The notes under the pieces are model-generated. The model had not been told where the DNA came from and did no database searches. It saw nothing but the letters and a program-made list of their open reading frames with translations. From Ectocarpus siliculosus (Eukaryota > Sar > Phaeophyceae > Ectocarpales > Ectocarpaceae): a stretch of 48,796 nt of DNA. Shown piece after piece: positions 23,971-35,888 of the stretch (position 1 is its first letter; every line of letters starts with the position of its first letter). The stretch spans positions 3,054,307 through 3,103,102 of the forward strand of contig FN649755.1 of NCBI GenBank assembly GCA_000310025.1, given 5' to 3'. The position numbers and the translations under genes were made by a program.

Positions 23971-24307
23971 CATGCAGGGTAGCAACGGAGACGGTGACGT
24001 GACGCCAGAAAAAAAGGGCAGCCCCTTCCACGCACAACACAGGGGTGCTGCTGTAGCAGCAAGGCGACTGACTGCTATCAGAAGTACGTAGCCGAAGCAG
24101 GTTGGTGAGTTGTGTGCCAACGTCACGTCAGGAGAGGAGGCCGAAAAAAGTGGAGACCAGCAGCAACTTCCAGCTCCTTTCCGCCAAAAATCTTTCAGCG
24201 CCCCGAGAACGTCCTTGTCGGAAGAAATTCCGGGCGACAGCGTGTCCCAACACATCACGGGGATTGATCGACGACCGACCTTGACCAGATCCAATCCGCG
24301 TTTTTAG
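23971..24307 (+). pseudogene. Open frame with one in-frame TAG, unknown
   Basis: From ATG at 23971 one frame reads MQGSNGDGDVTPEKKGSPFH... to a TAG at 24089-24091, then continues in the same frame (CANVTSGEEAEKSGDQQQL, SFSAPRTSLSEEIPGDSVSQ) to TAG at 24305-24307. The composition (Glu, Ser, Gln, Pro) looks protein-like on both sides of the stop. The frame is also open upstream to 23801. The minus strand is open for 165 codons over the same bases, so strand choice is uncertain. It starts about 600 bp from the copper-transporter ATG and points away from it. No domain recognised. Confidence 0.3.
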
Positions 24308-24776
24308 GTGGGCAGCGTGAGAGCAGTGTGTGGCCCTGGGGCGGCTTGTTTGGCCTGCTGGAATCAATAGGCGAAACGCGCAGCCTCTGAGAACACTTTT
24401 TTTGGCTATAGTCTAGCGTTACGGCGAAATATCTTGGGCTATGTAGGCCTATGACACCCCCTGAGGGTGCGGTGATCATGCTCACCCTCTCGTCGTCTAG
24501 GTGTGGTACGCCGTACAGCGTACAGGCGCGGCGAGCGCGGACGAGTGCACACGGCTAGGGGCACCCAGATGCACAAAAAAAAAAACTGCTCAGACACGGT
24601 GCCCCTTCATATATATAGGGATTAGGATCGTCTTGTTTGATCCAGGAGTTAGTACGTATGGCGTTCGGGGGGGGGGGGGCACTTCGTAACCTCCCCCACC
24701 CAAAATCCTCCCAAATCCTCTGGAGGGATGACAGAGTCAACCCTCCGAGGGTTTTCAAATATTCTTGCTTCCCTAC

Positions 24777-24969
24777 AGGGTATAACGAAATGTTGGCAGC
24801 CAACCCTCTCGAAAGGGACTTGAAAAAAACAATCTCTAGAGAGTATCATGTTCGTTCGTGTTCGTACCCTCTACAGGTTGGCGACGCCTCTAGAGAGTGG
24901 CCTAACTTAACCCTATTGAGGGCTATTTTTGATGTCCCTTAGAGGGTTGGCTACCAACAGTTATACCCA
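24777..24969. mobile_element. MITE-D, about 193 bp, imperfect inverted ends
   Basis: Left end GGGTATAACGAAATGTTGGC then AGCCAACCCTCT and AAGGGAC. The right end complement is GTGGGTATAACTGTTGGTAG then CCAACCCTCTAAGGGAC. The interior has further CTCTAGAGAG palindromes. Flanking target duplication not clear. Confidence 0.75.
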
Positions 24970-25538
24970 CAAGGTTCCCCTTTGGGAGTTAGGTGGATTG
25001 CCTCCCGGGGGTGACGCAAGAGGACATGGGGAAAAGTTAATGCTATTGCACTGATGTGCGGTGGTAGTGCTCGTATCAATATGCTACATACATCCCATAT
25101 ATCATGGGACGGTGGGGGCGTGTATGGTTGACCAAAGTAGGGATATTCTGATGTGAATGTTTACAAGTGTTTTGCACAGACACGTGTTTTGCACAGGTAA
25201 AACTCTTGTTTTCATTATCCCGTCCCCCGTCGACCCTATGGTAGGTTTGTTGTGGGTTTTGCATTCCATTCCGAAATTCCCCGACGGCTAATCGGGAATG
25301 AATGCAAGGGGGTCCGGTCAATCCCCGGTTGTGACCCTTTCGTGGGTAAGCGGATGTTTGATTGTCTGCAGTTTCTGTGGCGTCCGCTGTATGAACCCAG
25401 TGACCTCTTCAAATTTCTCCCACCTTGTCTTCTGATTTGTTCTCATGAATTCTTCACATGACATTCATTCACCGTTCTTTTCGGTGGACCGTTTTTTTCA
25501 TAAAATGAAATATCGCATACACTCCACACTCTTTTCTG

Positions 25539-25638
25539 NNNNNNNNNNNNNNNNNNNNNNNNNNNNNNNNNNNNNNNNNNNNNNNNNNNNNNNNNNNNNN
25601 NNNNNNNNNNNNNNNNNNNNNNNNNNNNNNNNNNNNNN
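25539..25638. other. Assembly gap, 100 N
   Basis: Exactly 100 N, the usual placeholder for a gap of unknown size. Frames that cross it are artefacts. The sequence on both sides is AT-richer and repeats TTCCACATTCATT and GCTGCTCAGTTC words, which may explain the gap. Confidence 0.99.
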
Positions 25639-26287
25639 TGCTGCTTCCTTCGGTGAACGTTTGTTTTCCCTAATACGGACTTGCCTTCCGCATTCCTTAG
25701 CTGCTGTGGAACCTTCCACATTCATTCCGTGCTGCACAGTTCGACAGAACCCTTCTCAAAAATGCGGTGGACGTGTTTTTTTCGTTGATAAAAGTTCTGC
25801 TGCTGCTCAGTTCAACCTGTTGCCTTCTTTTCAACAAAGATTTTTGTACTGTTCAGTTGGGCGGACCTGACATCACCGAACTTACATTCCACATTCATTT
25901 TTGCTGCTCAGTTCGGGGTATGGCGTTGATGGTTTCTTCAAAGGTAGGCCTGAGAATTTACTCAGCGAGCGGTCCAACCTTGCCTGGCGGTGGCGATCTG
26001 GAGAACGCGTCGTAGACAGCACCGCATGCTACGATATTTGGCACATGGACTGAATGTGTTGTGTGTTTCGGCGATTTTGAGAGCTATGGTGCGTGGATTT
26101 CGATGAACCTGGGAATTGTCAATCAGATCAGGCCCCAGTTACGATGACGACCCTACAGCCGTGGGGGGTTCGACAATCGAAGTCCCGGACACACCGAGCA
26201 GCACTGATAGATGGAGTAGATGGAGGGGGAAAATAATAGAAGTCGGTCGGTCCCACCGTTTTCGAGTCCCCTCAGATCGTATTACCA

Positions 26288-26476
26288 CCGTATACGACAC
26301 AAGATAACACACCCCCTGGACCGATTTTCAAAGCTACACTTCTCAACAGCAAAAAGAGTCCCAGCGCCGAAAACGGTGGCGTTGAAGCCGTCTCGTCGAG
26401 AGCATTCCGAAAAGGTATCGTTTCGTTTATGCATTCTCTTCGTCGCCGAGTAATCGCAATCTTGTGTCGTATACGG
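26288..26476. mobile_element. MITE-A copy with damaged right end
   Basis: Left end CCGTATACGACACAAGATAA then CACACCCCCTGGACCG. The right end keeps the outermost part (CTTGTGTCGTATACGG, inverted match to the left) but has lost the GGTCCAGGGGGTGTG block. This copy fixes the true outer limit of the terminal repeat. Confidence 0.85.
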
Positions 26477-26479
26477 TAC

Positions 26480-27875
26480 TGTACGTGTACAATGTAGTCA
26501 TGTAGGGAAACAACGTTCAGCACACGGGTTACTTTAGTGTACCGCTGAAGCCTATTCTAGAATGAGTTCGGAGATCAGAAAGGCTTCGCTTAATCGAGAC
26601 CTTTCTCGAGGGCGACAGGGTCCACCCCCACCGCTCTTCCACCGTGCCTGCAAATTCAGGGTGATTTTATATCAGGTGAGAGAGTGCGGAAAGACTATCA
26701 TAGAAACACGCGCAACAACTCCCGCGAAAAGGGTTGTTTGCAGCAGAAGAGATGCAGTTGTACCTTCTCCTTGGTTGTGCCAAGAAGCTTGCGCAACTGG
26801 TGCGCTAGGCCGTCGTATGCGTAGGATCATCAAATCTTGCACATTGAGAGGTTAGCCGCGAAATAGGCAGCCCTCCGAACGCGTTTTTGGTTGTGAGAGG
26901 CTCAACACCGATGTTCCACAGCGCCTCTGGAAGCTCACTTTGGGCTTGACTTCGGGTCGGGTTAAGGATCGAAGATATCTGCCCTCGCCACCTGCCGGGT
27001 TATCGCCGACGCTACGGTCGCCCGGACGAAAGGTTGTCGTAGGCTATGTAACCGTTAACCAGGTCAGAGGCTGGGAGTCATGACCCCTCCAGGTTCCGTG
27101 GAGTTGCCCGAGAGTTGCACATTCCCGGCCTCTTTTGTCGCGTTGCATACGGCCTGCGACCGACCATAATGTGTGCCGGTGGCCACGCCTGTGGAGGTTA
27201 CGTTGGTTTCGTTGCCAGGAGACGCGTTCACGATACGGGCACTCTGGCGAATGCGCGGATCGTGTACAAGTCATTTTGCGAGCGTCAAAATCGGTCCATG
27301 AAGGGATCGGAAACGATGCTTCGCGGTCTACGACGTCGGTAGGCGTCGCGAAGAAGTTAACCTGCAATTATAACGGAACGGGAGGGTGCCCCAGCAGGCA
27401 TGGTGGAAATGAGGGCTTCGAAGTCGCAATTGAACTTTTTATTTGCCACGTCGACCCACCCCGAATGTATTGGATATCTGAGAGGGACCACATTGGGCCA
27501 CTGGGCGCCGCGTTAGCCTGTATGCTCATCAGCTTTCTGGTCTCATGGCACGTGAATAGCCTTCATGTGCGCTCATCGTCTAGGCTTTGGCATTTGTGAC
27601 GACTTTTTCTAGATAACACCCCCGTCGAATTAGCGCTTTCCTCACTCCTACCCCTCCAAGTAGTGTATTTTCGGCTGCAATTCCAACCGTGATATTGTGA
27701 CTCCCGTTCATACATGAGGTACATAGTTCACCTGGTCGACTTCCGCTTCGATTGCCGTTATCTCGCTACTTGCCCTGCACCTTCCGCACCTCCAAGGGCT
27801 ACCACTCCGAGGAAGTGTCAGAGTCGGTTAGAGAGTCCGGGAGCGTGTTACCCGGCACACCGCACCCTGTCTACA
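26480..27875. other. No supported gene; possible remains upstream of membrane ORF
   Basis: A + frame near 27360-27600 encodes a hydrophobic run (LGAALACMLISFLVSWHVN) and might be decayed upstream sequence of the membrane-protein pseudogene that follows. No frame is long or clean enough to annotate. Confidence 0.35.
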
Positions 27876-28689
27876 ATGGAGCGTGTGGCATTTGCCACCT
27901 CTTTCGCTAGTGCGATGTGCACAGTCGGGGTGGCCGTATACAAGACATTCTTGGGTGGTCCACCGTACGTGGAGGACCCACCGAGCTGCAGGATGGGCGA
28001 GGAATGTGCTTGCGTCGAAGGAGGCGGGCCGGTCGTCATCACAATGTACGGCACCCTGGCAATAATAGGTCTGCTCAGTAAGGCTTACTATACCCGCAAG
28101 GGTTTCGGCGACGTCGCGGTGGACAGGGCCATGTTCGAGGTGTGAGCGCAGGGTGCGCGGGCCGTTAGGTTCTTTGGCCCACTGCTATCGCTGATCATTT
28201 TCTTCTTATTCATGGGGCTCTTCGTCGTCGCTAACTTTGTCCTGGTTTGCGATGAAAGCGCCACGCTGTGGGTACCATTCCCGCTGTTTATCGTGGTGGG
28301 TTTCGGCTCTAACCCCAGAATCGCCCTAGTGGGGTCTTCCCTTTGCTGGGACCCAGCAGCAGACGCCTTGACCAGGCTGTACCTCCTGCTCTTCGAATTG
28401 ACCGAGCTGTCCATCTTCTTCGCCGCCATCATAGACGCGCGGGTGGACAGGGATTGGTTGCGTCTATCCTTTGGTGTACACCCCCTTATAGAGAAGTTGG
28501 AATACTGCTTGGTCGACGCGGATGTTGTGGAAGTCGGTGGCTAGCGACCCTAGGGACGCGGCCCGCGAATGCAAGAAAGACTTTGCTATCTGCTTATACT
28601 TCCACATTAGTCCGCCTCTTGTCACGGGCAAGGATAGAAAAAATTCCCAGGCGGCGCTGAAGAGGTCCGGATTCACCTTCATGTCATAA
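27876..28689 (+). pseudogene. Multi-pass membrane protein, one stop and one frameshift
   Basis: Family not recognised. From ATG at 27876 (MERVAFATSFASAMCTVGVA) the frame is interrupted by TGA at 28143-28145. It continues in the same frame through FFGPLLSLIIFFLFMGLFVV to TAG at 28542. A shift of one base at about 28538 restores coding (ASDPRDAARECKKDFAICL...) to TAA at 28689. About five hydrophobic segments are visible (near 27890, 28030, 28165, 28270 and 28375), with a Cys-rich loop after the first. There are no introns, unlike its neighbours, which could mean a processed copy or a transferred gene; no poly-A tract is evident. Two independent lesions argue for a pseudogene rather than a sequencing slip. 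Confidence 0.55.
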
Positions 28690-31317
28690 CACACTTGGCG
28701 TCAAACGATAGCGCCACTGTTTACAGTTGCCGCCCTTATATCGTTTGAGTTGTAGGCTGTGATCGACTTCATTTCTCTGACCAAACGGGGAGGAGCTTTT
28801 TATTCCCTGTGGCATGGAATCGCTTTTTCTGGTGTTTTCACGTATTTGTGCTTTAGTTGAATTTGTGTTCACCTTCTCTCAATGCGGTGCTGCTGTGCTG
28901 TTTGCGGAAATCAATGGGGGGGGGGTGAATCAGAATCCTCGACGCAGCGCAGGGAGATTTGTCTCTGCTTCCTGATTCATGAGTAATACATGTGTGCTGC
29001 GAGAATTAACCCTTTGTAGGTCAATCCCTCGTTACAAGATGGCGGGGAAAGTAGCGAGTGGAGGTCTGTTTCACTGTGCATATTTTCAGTGAGTTTTTGA
29101 TGAACAAAGTTTGGAACGTTGAAGGAAGCCGGCTGCGGGCCACGCACGAGCAGAATATCATATTTGACGATTTTTTGGACAGTAGTATCTGCTGGCCGCG
29201 TATATGAAAATATGTCTATGCATGCATGCATTTGTTTTTGTATGCCAGTATTTGGGTGGATGGTCGCAACAAGGTATATCATGATATCTTCGCGTTTTAT
29301 ACCCGCGGAAGCATGAAGAAGGGAGATTTCATGTGACCGGTTTTCAGTTTTCAGTGTACCTTGAACGAGGGCAGCTAACTAACAGGCATCAAACGTGGAA
29401 GATATATTTTTCTATCTTTTGAGCTTAGCAGAGTCTTGATTTGTAGTTGATTTGGGCTGTTTTCGCTGGGGTTCCCACGGCAATAGTCTCGATTTATCCT
29501 ACCAATAGGGCTTTCTTTTTTGTTGTTTCACTGAAGTCATTTTTTGTATTTACTAGTATGCGATTTCGAGGATAGGCTTGGCATGTTTTGATAATTCGTC
29601 TGTTGAGGCTTCTGGTGCTTCCAAGACTTTTCGGGATGATCTACGAATGTATGGGTAGACATTGATGTTCTGAGTACTATGTTGTTGTACTGTGATATGC
29701 CCTGCTTCACAACAATAATCGCCTCGAAGCTGTGTGGAACTTGTTGCTGCATTCCTTTGTTCTCTTGTTGGTTTTGCTCTACATCATCGCCTTGCATGTT
29801 GCAACCAGAATCGAACAGAAACCAAACCCAAAACGCCCACTGAGCTGAACGGCACATGACTCGGCACAGAGCCTGAATCTTGCAAGATGTCATCGCACAA
29901 CATCTGATAACGCCAAATATACATGTATGTAACGCACGGCCACATGGATGGCTACCTCCAACCAACGTAACACGTTTGAATGGTTTCGTGTGGTTCTTCT
30001 ATGCAATACATTCTATACGGTAGACCATACTGGACTGGACTTGAGCATACACTAAACACCCAACTTGAAGGTAAATCTCGAGAATACCGGCGTGCAGACA
30101 CGCCCCGACACGAGCAGCTCTTCACGACACACGTTGATCTACAACAAACAAAAAGTAGGGCTACCCACTCGAACGTCCCCCCCCCCTCCCCGCGTGTTCC
30201 TCTAAACGGAGCTTGACTAACGATATCCCACAGAGATATTTGGGCACAACGTAACTCACCACAACTCCAACTGGAAGTCTCGAGCATGCCGACGTGCGAT
30301 CACGCCCGGACACGAGCAGCCCTCATCGACACAAATCCATCTACACATATTGGTGGCAGGGCTTGTATCTACTCGAATTTGTCGCCTCCCCACGTGTCCC
30401 TCTGAAAACAAAACGACTGGCGTGTCCAAAAAGCATCAACAAGACGTACTCCCCACAACTGCATCGGGTCAATGAAAATTAATCGACGAAATTCACTAGC
30501 GATCTCCTAAAGCATTTTTGGACACAACCTAGATCACCACAAAACTCATCGGGCCGGCCGATGAGAATCAAACACACGGCTCACTCAGATATGCTGTTCC
30601 CAATTTCTGTGAAAGCCACAAAGCTCGGTTCCGTGAAGGGTGGCGGCACGCACCTATTTACACCCGCGTGCGCTCAAACGCTCCCCGGCTCTGGATGCTT
30701 TGAAACGTCTGAGTTTTGACTGGCTGTCGTGAATCAGGCCCAACCTAAACCTACCACTTGCCTGGTACATCAGGCAGTCTACAAAATGATTCCCCCCAAC
30801 TGATTTCCCTCCCGTGGCGTTGATCGTCTGGGAACTGTTCTCCCGTGGCGGGGGCGGAGGCGGACTGTCTTGTGGAACGGCCGTACTTGATCACGAACAT
30901 GACATGTTTGTTCGCCTGCTTCATGCGCTCCTGGTGGGTACGGACATTGGGGTCGTTGTCGGTGGGCGGAGCAGGGGGGTGGGTGTGCCCTGGGCATGCG
31001 TGGAAGCTGCTAAACTGTTGTTGCGGTCGGTGGCAGCTCTTGACGGTGTTGTTGACATTTCCCACCCTTTTTTCACTCTTTGCGCTGATTGCATCCGTTT
31101 CGGAAATAATCGTTTACGTTCCCTTTGCATACCCCATCACACTACACCATGATCCCGACCTACTTGCTCTCCAAATCAACCATACGCAGCCTTCAACACG
31201 GACATGTCTGCTCCCGAACGATAATAATTACGGTAAACACCGAGCGGGAGGCGCGTTGTGGCATGGACCAACGTTGAACACAGACATCCACGTTCTACCT
31301 GAAGTGCCGTGTGTCCC
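28690..31317. other. No confident gene; old tandem duplication inside
   Basis: A diverged direct repeat with period about 202 bp covers 30052-30480. Each unit contains TCTCGAG, then GCGTGC or ACGTGC, CACGCCC and ACACGAGCAGC (units at about 30076 and 30278). A minus-strand frame 30751-31000 (NVRTHQERMKQANKHVMFVI...) has a protein-like composition but lies beyond the stop of the HRDC gene and fits no splice model I tried. Confidence 0.45.
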
Positions 31318-32471
31318 TCACGGGAATTCCTCCGACAGGCAGAGGCTGTTCTTGTCGAGGAAGGCGTGGATGGCGGTCACGAGGGACACGCCATGCCTAG
31401 CGAGCTTTCGGATGCCTACCCTCAACAGTCAAACCAGGTGGCAAAGTACCGTTCAACGTCGACATGCGGGAGGAAACGGCAACGTCACGCCCGGTGCATT
31501 AAACGGAGGGACACGATTCGAGCGGTCTTGAAGGCCCGGCACGCGTGGATACGATAACGCATGACACGTGGATGTTCTATACCTACAATACGAGTAGGCG
31601 CGCTGGCGGGGTTAGGGATTTGGTTGGGAGTCATGCCACAATGGGGGTTGCACGTGTTGACCCCAGACTCGTCATTTAGTATTGGGGTTCCATAGATGAG
31701 CAATTGGCCCTTATTTCTGCAGCATCACGTCTGATATTGAATTCGCTTTGTGATTCATCTATTCGGCCATTCGGATAAGTTATCGCCTAGTCTGTCTTTT
31801 TTACTTATGTCAGTGCTCATGCTGAGATATCCAGTTTCTCGCTTCTCAAGCCTCAGAAGCAACTCGTGCACACCAACGGTTGCGTGAGTCTTGCGGGTGA
31901 ACGGACAACGGACCCACCTCGCCAACTCCCAATGGTGCGCAGCTCCTCCTGAGTGACTGGCACCTTGTTGACCAGCTCCTCAACCTGAAGTATTCACGGG
32001 GATGTTGCATGGACATGGCGAACACCGCAAGGTTAAACCGCCGCAGAGGTTTGAGAATAGCACGAGTGAAACAGCTTGGATGGATGTTCAAGTTTGTGCG
32101 CGCATACTGAACGGCTTTTGTGTCTAGTCTTGATTGGGCCCAACAGCGTATGTAATTGGCACCGACATGATCATTGAGAAAAGGCCGAACCATTCATTTA
32201 TGCTGTCTTTCTTCAGAAGCTCCAGGCCAAGCTAAAACAATGAGCTAAGAATGTTAGGCAGGATAAGAATAGCCGTGTTACAGCGGAAACACGTCAAAAA
32301 CAAAGAGCAGTGCCAACCTCGTTGTCCGGGAGGATGCACAAGGCGTGACTGTCCAGAGCCTTTGCTCTCCCCTCGCGCCACTCTGTTAGCGCTCGCTTGA
32401 AACTTTCCCGTTGCGGCTTGGTCATCCTCCTTGGCGCGTGGCGCGGCATACGCAAGAAACGCGAAGGGAAT
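31318..32471 (-). CDS. HRDC-domain protein, C-terminal exons
   Basis: HRDC is a helical nucleic-acid-binding domain found at the C-terminus of RecQ helicases and RNase D/Rrp6 exonucleases. The exons are 32471-32318, 31984-31918 and 31415-31318, with TGA at 31320-31318. Phases match at both joins (phase 0, then G|GC). The product reads RESFKRALTEWREGRAKALD, SHALCILPDNE | VEELVNKVPVTQEELRTIGS WR | GIRKLARHGVSLVTAIHAFL. These are the WR, ILPD, P.t.eEL and I.s.rg..Kl.r.G blocks of HRDC in order, over about 85 residues. The last two exons are only 67 and 98 bp. The 5' limit shown is the best acceptor (CTCATTAG). The gene certainly extends upstream on the same strand, perhaps through the exons at 33.3-37.3 kb. 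No helicase or exonuclease motif is visible in the window, so whether it is RecQ-like or RNase D-like is open. Confidence 0.75.
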
Positions 32472-32516
32472 CTAATGAGATTACGTGGCTGAGCGTTGTG
32501 ACACTTGACACATAAG

Positions 32517-32582
32517 CTTCCGATATTCCAATTTCGAACTTCCGATATTCCAATTTCGAACTTCCGATATTCCAACTTCTAG
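32517..32582. repeat. 22-bp tandem repeat, three copies
   Basis: Three direct copies of CTTCCGATATTCCAATTTCG followed by AA, in the intron just upstream of the first HRDC exon. Confidence 0.95.
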
Positions 32583-33334
32583 ACAAATGGCAATCACGGA
32601 ATATGCCACGGGGGCTACCGCGGAACCCGCAATAGAATATGGTGCCGTGGAACCTCGTAGAAAATTATTCATAGTAGCTTCAAGGGCCTCTTTGGAAGCT
32701 TCTTTGGAAGTCATGGACGCGTCCACATGGACCCTTTTGAAAACACGTGCAAAAACCACACCTGGAGAGGTACAGAGGGATTTGATGTATCGTGAACGGT
32801 ACGTGTATCTAAACGCGTTCGACAAGACACGGCACATACCTGACGTTGGTTTTCGTGTTTGCTCCTTGTCTGTTCAAGGCGGCAGAAAGGTTTGTGAACC
32901 TGGGGCTGAGGTAGCTGCCGTTGAAGATCTGTGAAACACGCACCGGAATCAGCAACGTCAAAGTCGGAAACACTAAACGCATGTTGTGCGACCGCGTGTT
33001 TAAAAAAAACACTCCCCCCGGCAAGCCCTATGAGCGGTGGAGGTGACGAATATTTACTATTCAACATTTCATGTACGTGCAACACGTATTCCAATAGGTG
33101 CTTGCGTCGAGTGCTCGCAGTGAAGGACCTTAGAAGTCGCACGGCCAACTATCGACAAAGAGGGCTAGCACTCTTGTCGAAACCCGTCTCTGTCTCGCCC
33201 ATGACTTGCCCGGGCAAGTATGTGGTGTGAAATGTCAAACCAATGACGCAAAGAGTCACGGAGCATCGTCGATCATTTTGAAACGCTCCCTCTCGCTCTA
33301 GGGCAACTCGGACAGGGAAAATCTGTGATTGTTT

Positions 33335-34639
33335 TCAATTCGTGAAGTGTGAAACCAATGACGCGAAAAAATCAAGCTTGAGCATCGCCGAGCTGCTATG
33401 TAGCCGCCTTCGCCAAGGACGTGCCTGATGCTCGGACCACCTCGTTTCCTGCTGTTCCCTCTGGTGCTCATGCCACTGGACCCACAACGCCGGAACGGCC
33501 GTGAGATCGCCGTCCGCGGCAGAAATGGTGTCGAGCCGTACGCCGCCCCAATCTGTCGTCACCCCCGCCTCCGCTGACGACGCCGATTCACGTTCCGCCG
33601 CCTGAAGAGCCCGGATCGATTCAAGTTCCGCCGTATCCGGCCCCCAGTTCCGAATAGCGGCCGTCGCCTGTCGAACCGCCTGCTTGACAAGCACCTCATC
33701 TATATCGAGGACGGGCTTCCCATGCTGCTGCCCCGTCCGTATTTTCCGGTTTTGATGGTGGTCCTCACGTCGAGTGTACGGCGAGACGAACGACGATGGT
33801 CGCGGCCTGGTTAGACTGCTAGGCCTGGCGTTGCGCAATTGTTTCCATGGCAACCAGCTGGCCTCCGACAACGGTCTGATTCTCCCACCAGGTGACTGCA
33901 GCAGCGAGCCCGATTGCCCCGCGGCCAGACCGCCGTTTCCGGTGCTGAGAGGCAGTGACGCCGGCTCGGTTTGGGCCATCGGTGTGGCGGCCCATCTCTC
34001 GTCCTCCTGGCGCTCCTGAGGCTCGAGCTGCCGCTGAACATCCGGCATGCTAATCTCGGCGCCACGCAGTGGCCAGGTAAGATCATCTGTTCCGACGTCG
34101 ATGAGTACTGCTTGTTCCGACACCGCAGGCTCCGTTTGGGGAATCAGAGTGGCAGCCCGGTTCTCGTTTTGTTCCTGGGGCTCGAGATTCGGAATGCCAG
34201 CTCCAGCAGGACACCCTTCTCGCACCAGATCGCCTGTTCCGACATCGACAAGTACTGCTATCGACGCCGCCGGCTCTGCTTGAGGAATCAAAGAGGTGGC
34301 CCCTGTCTTCTCCTGCCAAGGCCCCTGAGACTCGAGCTTCAAGTGAGCATCCGGCATGCTGGTCACAGCAGCGCCCCGTTGCTGAGCCTCTGCAGGGTAG
34401 CCAGGGCCCTCGCGCTTCTGCCCGGTCCCGAGATGGCAGTAGAGTAGAGAAATGGGGGATCTCAGAACGGGCACCAACAGACAGAGCGTGTGCCGACAGG
34501 GAAGACGTTGCCATGATTGACTATGTACACTGTAGCATGAACCAGACACATGGACCCTTGAAGCGACAGGCTCGGGACTACAATGAAAGCATAACTGTCG
34601 TACAGGCCTCAGTCGCTCGGGTAAAATTGAGATCGACAC
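33335..34639 (-). CDS. Long low-complexity open frame, probable exon
   Basis: 434 open codons on the minus strand. The protein has three imperfect repeats of about 50 residues. Each has a Glu/Gln-rich part (LEPQEQNENRAATLIPQTEP), and two of the three end in an acidic motif (VLIDVGTDDL). An Arg-rich middle and a helical acidic C-terminal part (KQAVRQATAAIRNWGPDTAE) follow. Sustained openness and an internal repeat at protein level support coding. No start codon or splice borders are clear. Same strand as, and upstream of, the HRDC exons, so it may be a middle exon of that gene. Function unknown. Confidence 0.45.
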   Translation of the reverse strand: MSISILPERLRPVRQLCFHCSPEPVASRVHVSGSCYSVHSQSWQRLPCRHTLCLLVPVLRSPISLLYCHLGTGQKREGPGYPAEAQQRGAAVTSMPDAHLKLESQGPWQEKTGATSLIPQAEPAASIAVLVDVGTGDLVREGCPAGAGIPNLEPQEQNENRAATLIPQTEPAVSEQAVLIDVGTDDLTWPLRGAEISMPDVQRQLEPQERQEDERWAATPMAQTEPASLPLSTGNGGLAAGQSGSLLQSPGGRIRPLSEASWLPWKQLRNARPSSLTRPRPSSFVSPYTRREDHHQNRKIRTGQQHGKPVLDIDEVLVKQAVRQATAAIRNWGPDTAELESIRALQAAERESASSAEAGVTTDWGGVRLDTISAADGDLTAVPALWVQWHEHQREQQETRWSEHQARPWRRRLHSSSAMLKLDFFASLVSHFTN

Positions 34640-35625
34640 TTCTTTTTAAAATCAGCACGAATTCAGGCGAAGCTTCGGAAGGCATGACGGACGTTATCAC
34701 GGTTGTAGCTTTCCGGCCTTTGTTTAGTGATATTGAAATAACTCCGCAAGCGCAACGAACGTTTGATCTTGTTCAGGGAAGCAGGGTTCGAAACAAATTG
34801 CTGTTTGGTGTTCTACGCCGACAGAGTGATCTTCTTGTATCGCGTGTCGCTTCTACGTAGACGACCGACCAATCATTACTCATTTTCTTAGTCAAAGAGG
34901 ATCGAGGCCAACATTTCTCCAGCGATAATATCGTCACATCCTTACGACCGATGGATGGAGGCAGGGCTAAATGTTTATTTGGCGAAAAACATCAACTACT
35001 GAAGGACCGAGGTTAGTGTGTGTCGTTTCAAAGGATTGAGGTCGACTGGCGGACTTCCAAGAAGCTCCGCGTTCCCGAAGGGGCGATGAGGTCCACCCAC
35101 AGCCAGTACCACTCGTTGGGCATTGAGAAACAATACGCGTAGCATACAACTGATTGAACTGCTGCACGGGCTTGACCATCGTGTTGAAGACAACATTACT
35201 GGTGCAAGTGACCACAAAAAAACTGATATATGTTGCGGCCATCGAAGGGCGGTATGAAATGAAGCCTACTCAGCAGAACAAGAAGGTATGCTTCGAAATT
35301 CTAAACGACCTCGGCCTCAACGTACGAAGTCGCCGGCGCCCGTGTAGAAATCAATCGACCGCATCAGCAGAGAGAGGTAGACCAATCAGCGCTATCGAAC
35401 ATTGAAAATGAGATGCTCACAGCACGAGAGAATTCACACGTGTCGCCACCTGCTCCTCCGCTCTGGTCCGAAGAAAACTCATGACCCTCTCCGGATGGGT
35501 CGTGCACACGCGGTTGTACTGCCAGGCCGATCCCCATCCGCAAACACCGTTTGCGAGAAACGTTTCGTGCAGCACCTGTCGGCGACGGTTTTCGGCAACA
35601 CCATGGGGTGCAACCGCAGAGCTTC

Positions 35626-35790
35626 AGATACACATCGTATTTAGTGCCACGCGGACCCAGATCATGGAGGGAGCGAGCAAACTAGCAAAGGGCTATATTT
35701 GACTCAGAACTCCAGATCCACATCTTAGTGCCACGCCGACACAGATCATGCAGGGAGCGAACCGAACAAGTAAAGCACTACATAGACTAA
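35626..35790. repeat. About 85-bp direct duplication next to a candidate exon
   Basis: Copies at about 35626 and 35711 share AGAT(A/C)CACATC, TTAGTGCCACGC, CAGATCATG and AGGGAGCGA. On the minus strand the duplicated block includes the sequence just upstream of, and into, a candidate exon at about 35615-35445 (frame HGVAENRRRQVLHETFLANG). Confidence 0.75.
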
Positions 35791-35888
35791 ACGGCGATCG
35801 AACTACTTCCGGTGGGTCTCGGAGGATATCAGTTCTCCAGTGAGCGAGGCTGGCCATCAAGGAGTAACCAATGGTGGTCGTCTCATAC

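Noticed and set aside
25443-25870. Frames crossing the N run
   Set aside because: The N run is an assembly gap, so continuity across it means nothing.
28143-28145. TGA read as selenocysteine in the membrane-protein ORF
   Set aside because: No Cys-homologue context or redox motif is seen, and a second lesion downstream makes a pseudogene simpler.
30751-31065. Minus-strand frame as the last exon of the HRDC gene
   Set aside because: The HRDC domain is completed by a phase-matched exon ending with TGA at 31318, so this frame lies beyond the gene.
35560-35620. Minus-strand EALRLHPMVL, resembling a cytochrome P450 K-helix (ExxR)
   Set aside because: No heme-binding Cys motif follows on the strand, the frame soon hits a stop, and another frame over the same bases looks better. 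Treated as chance.
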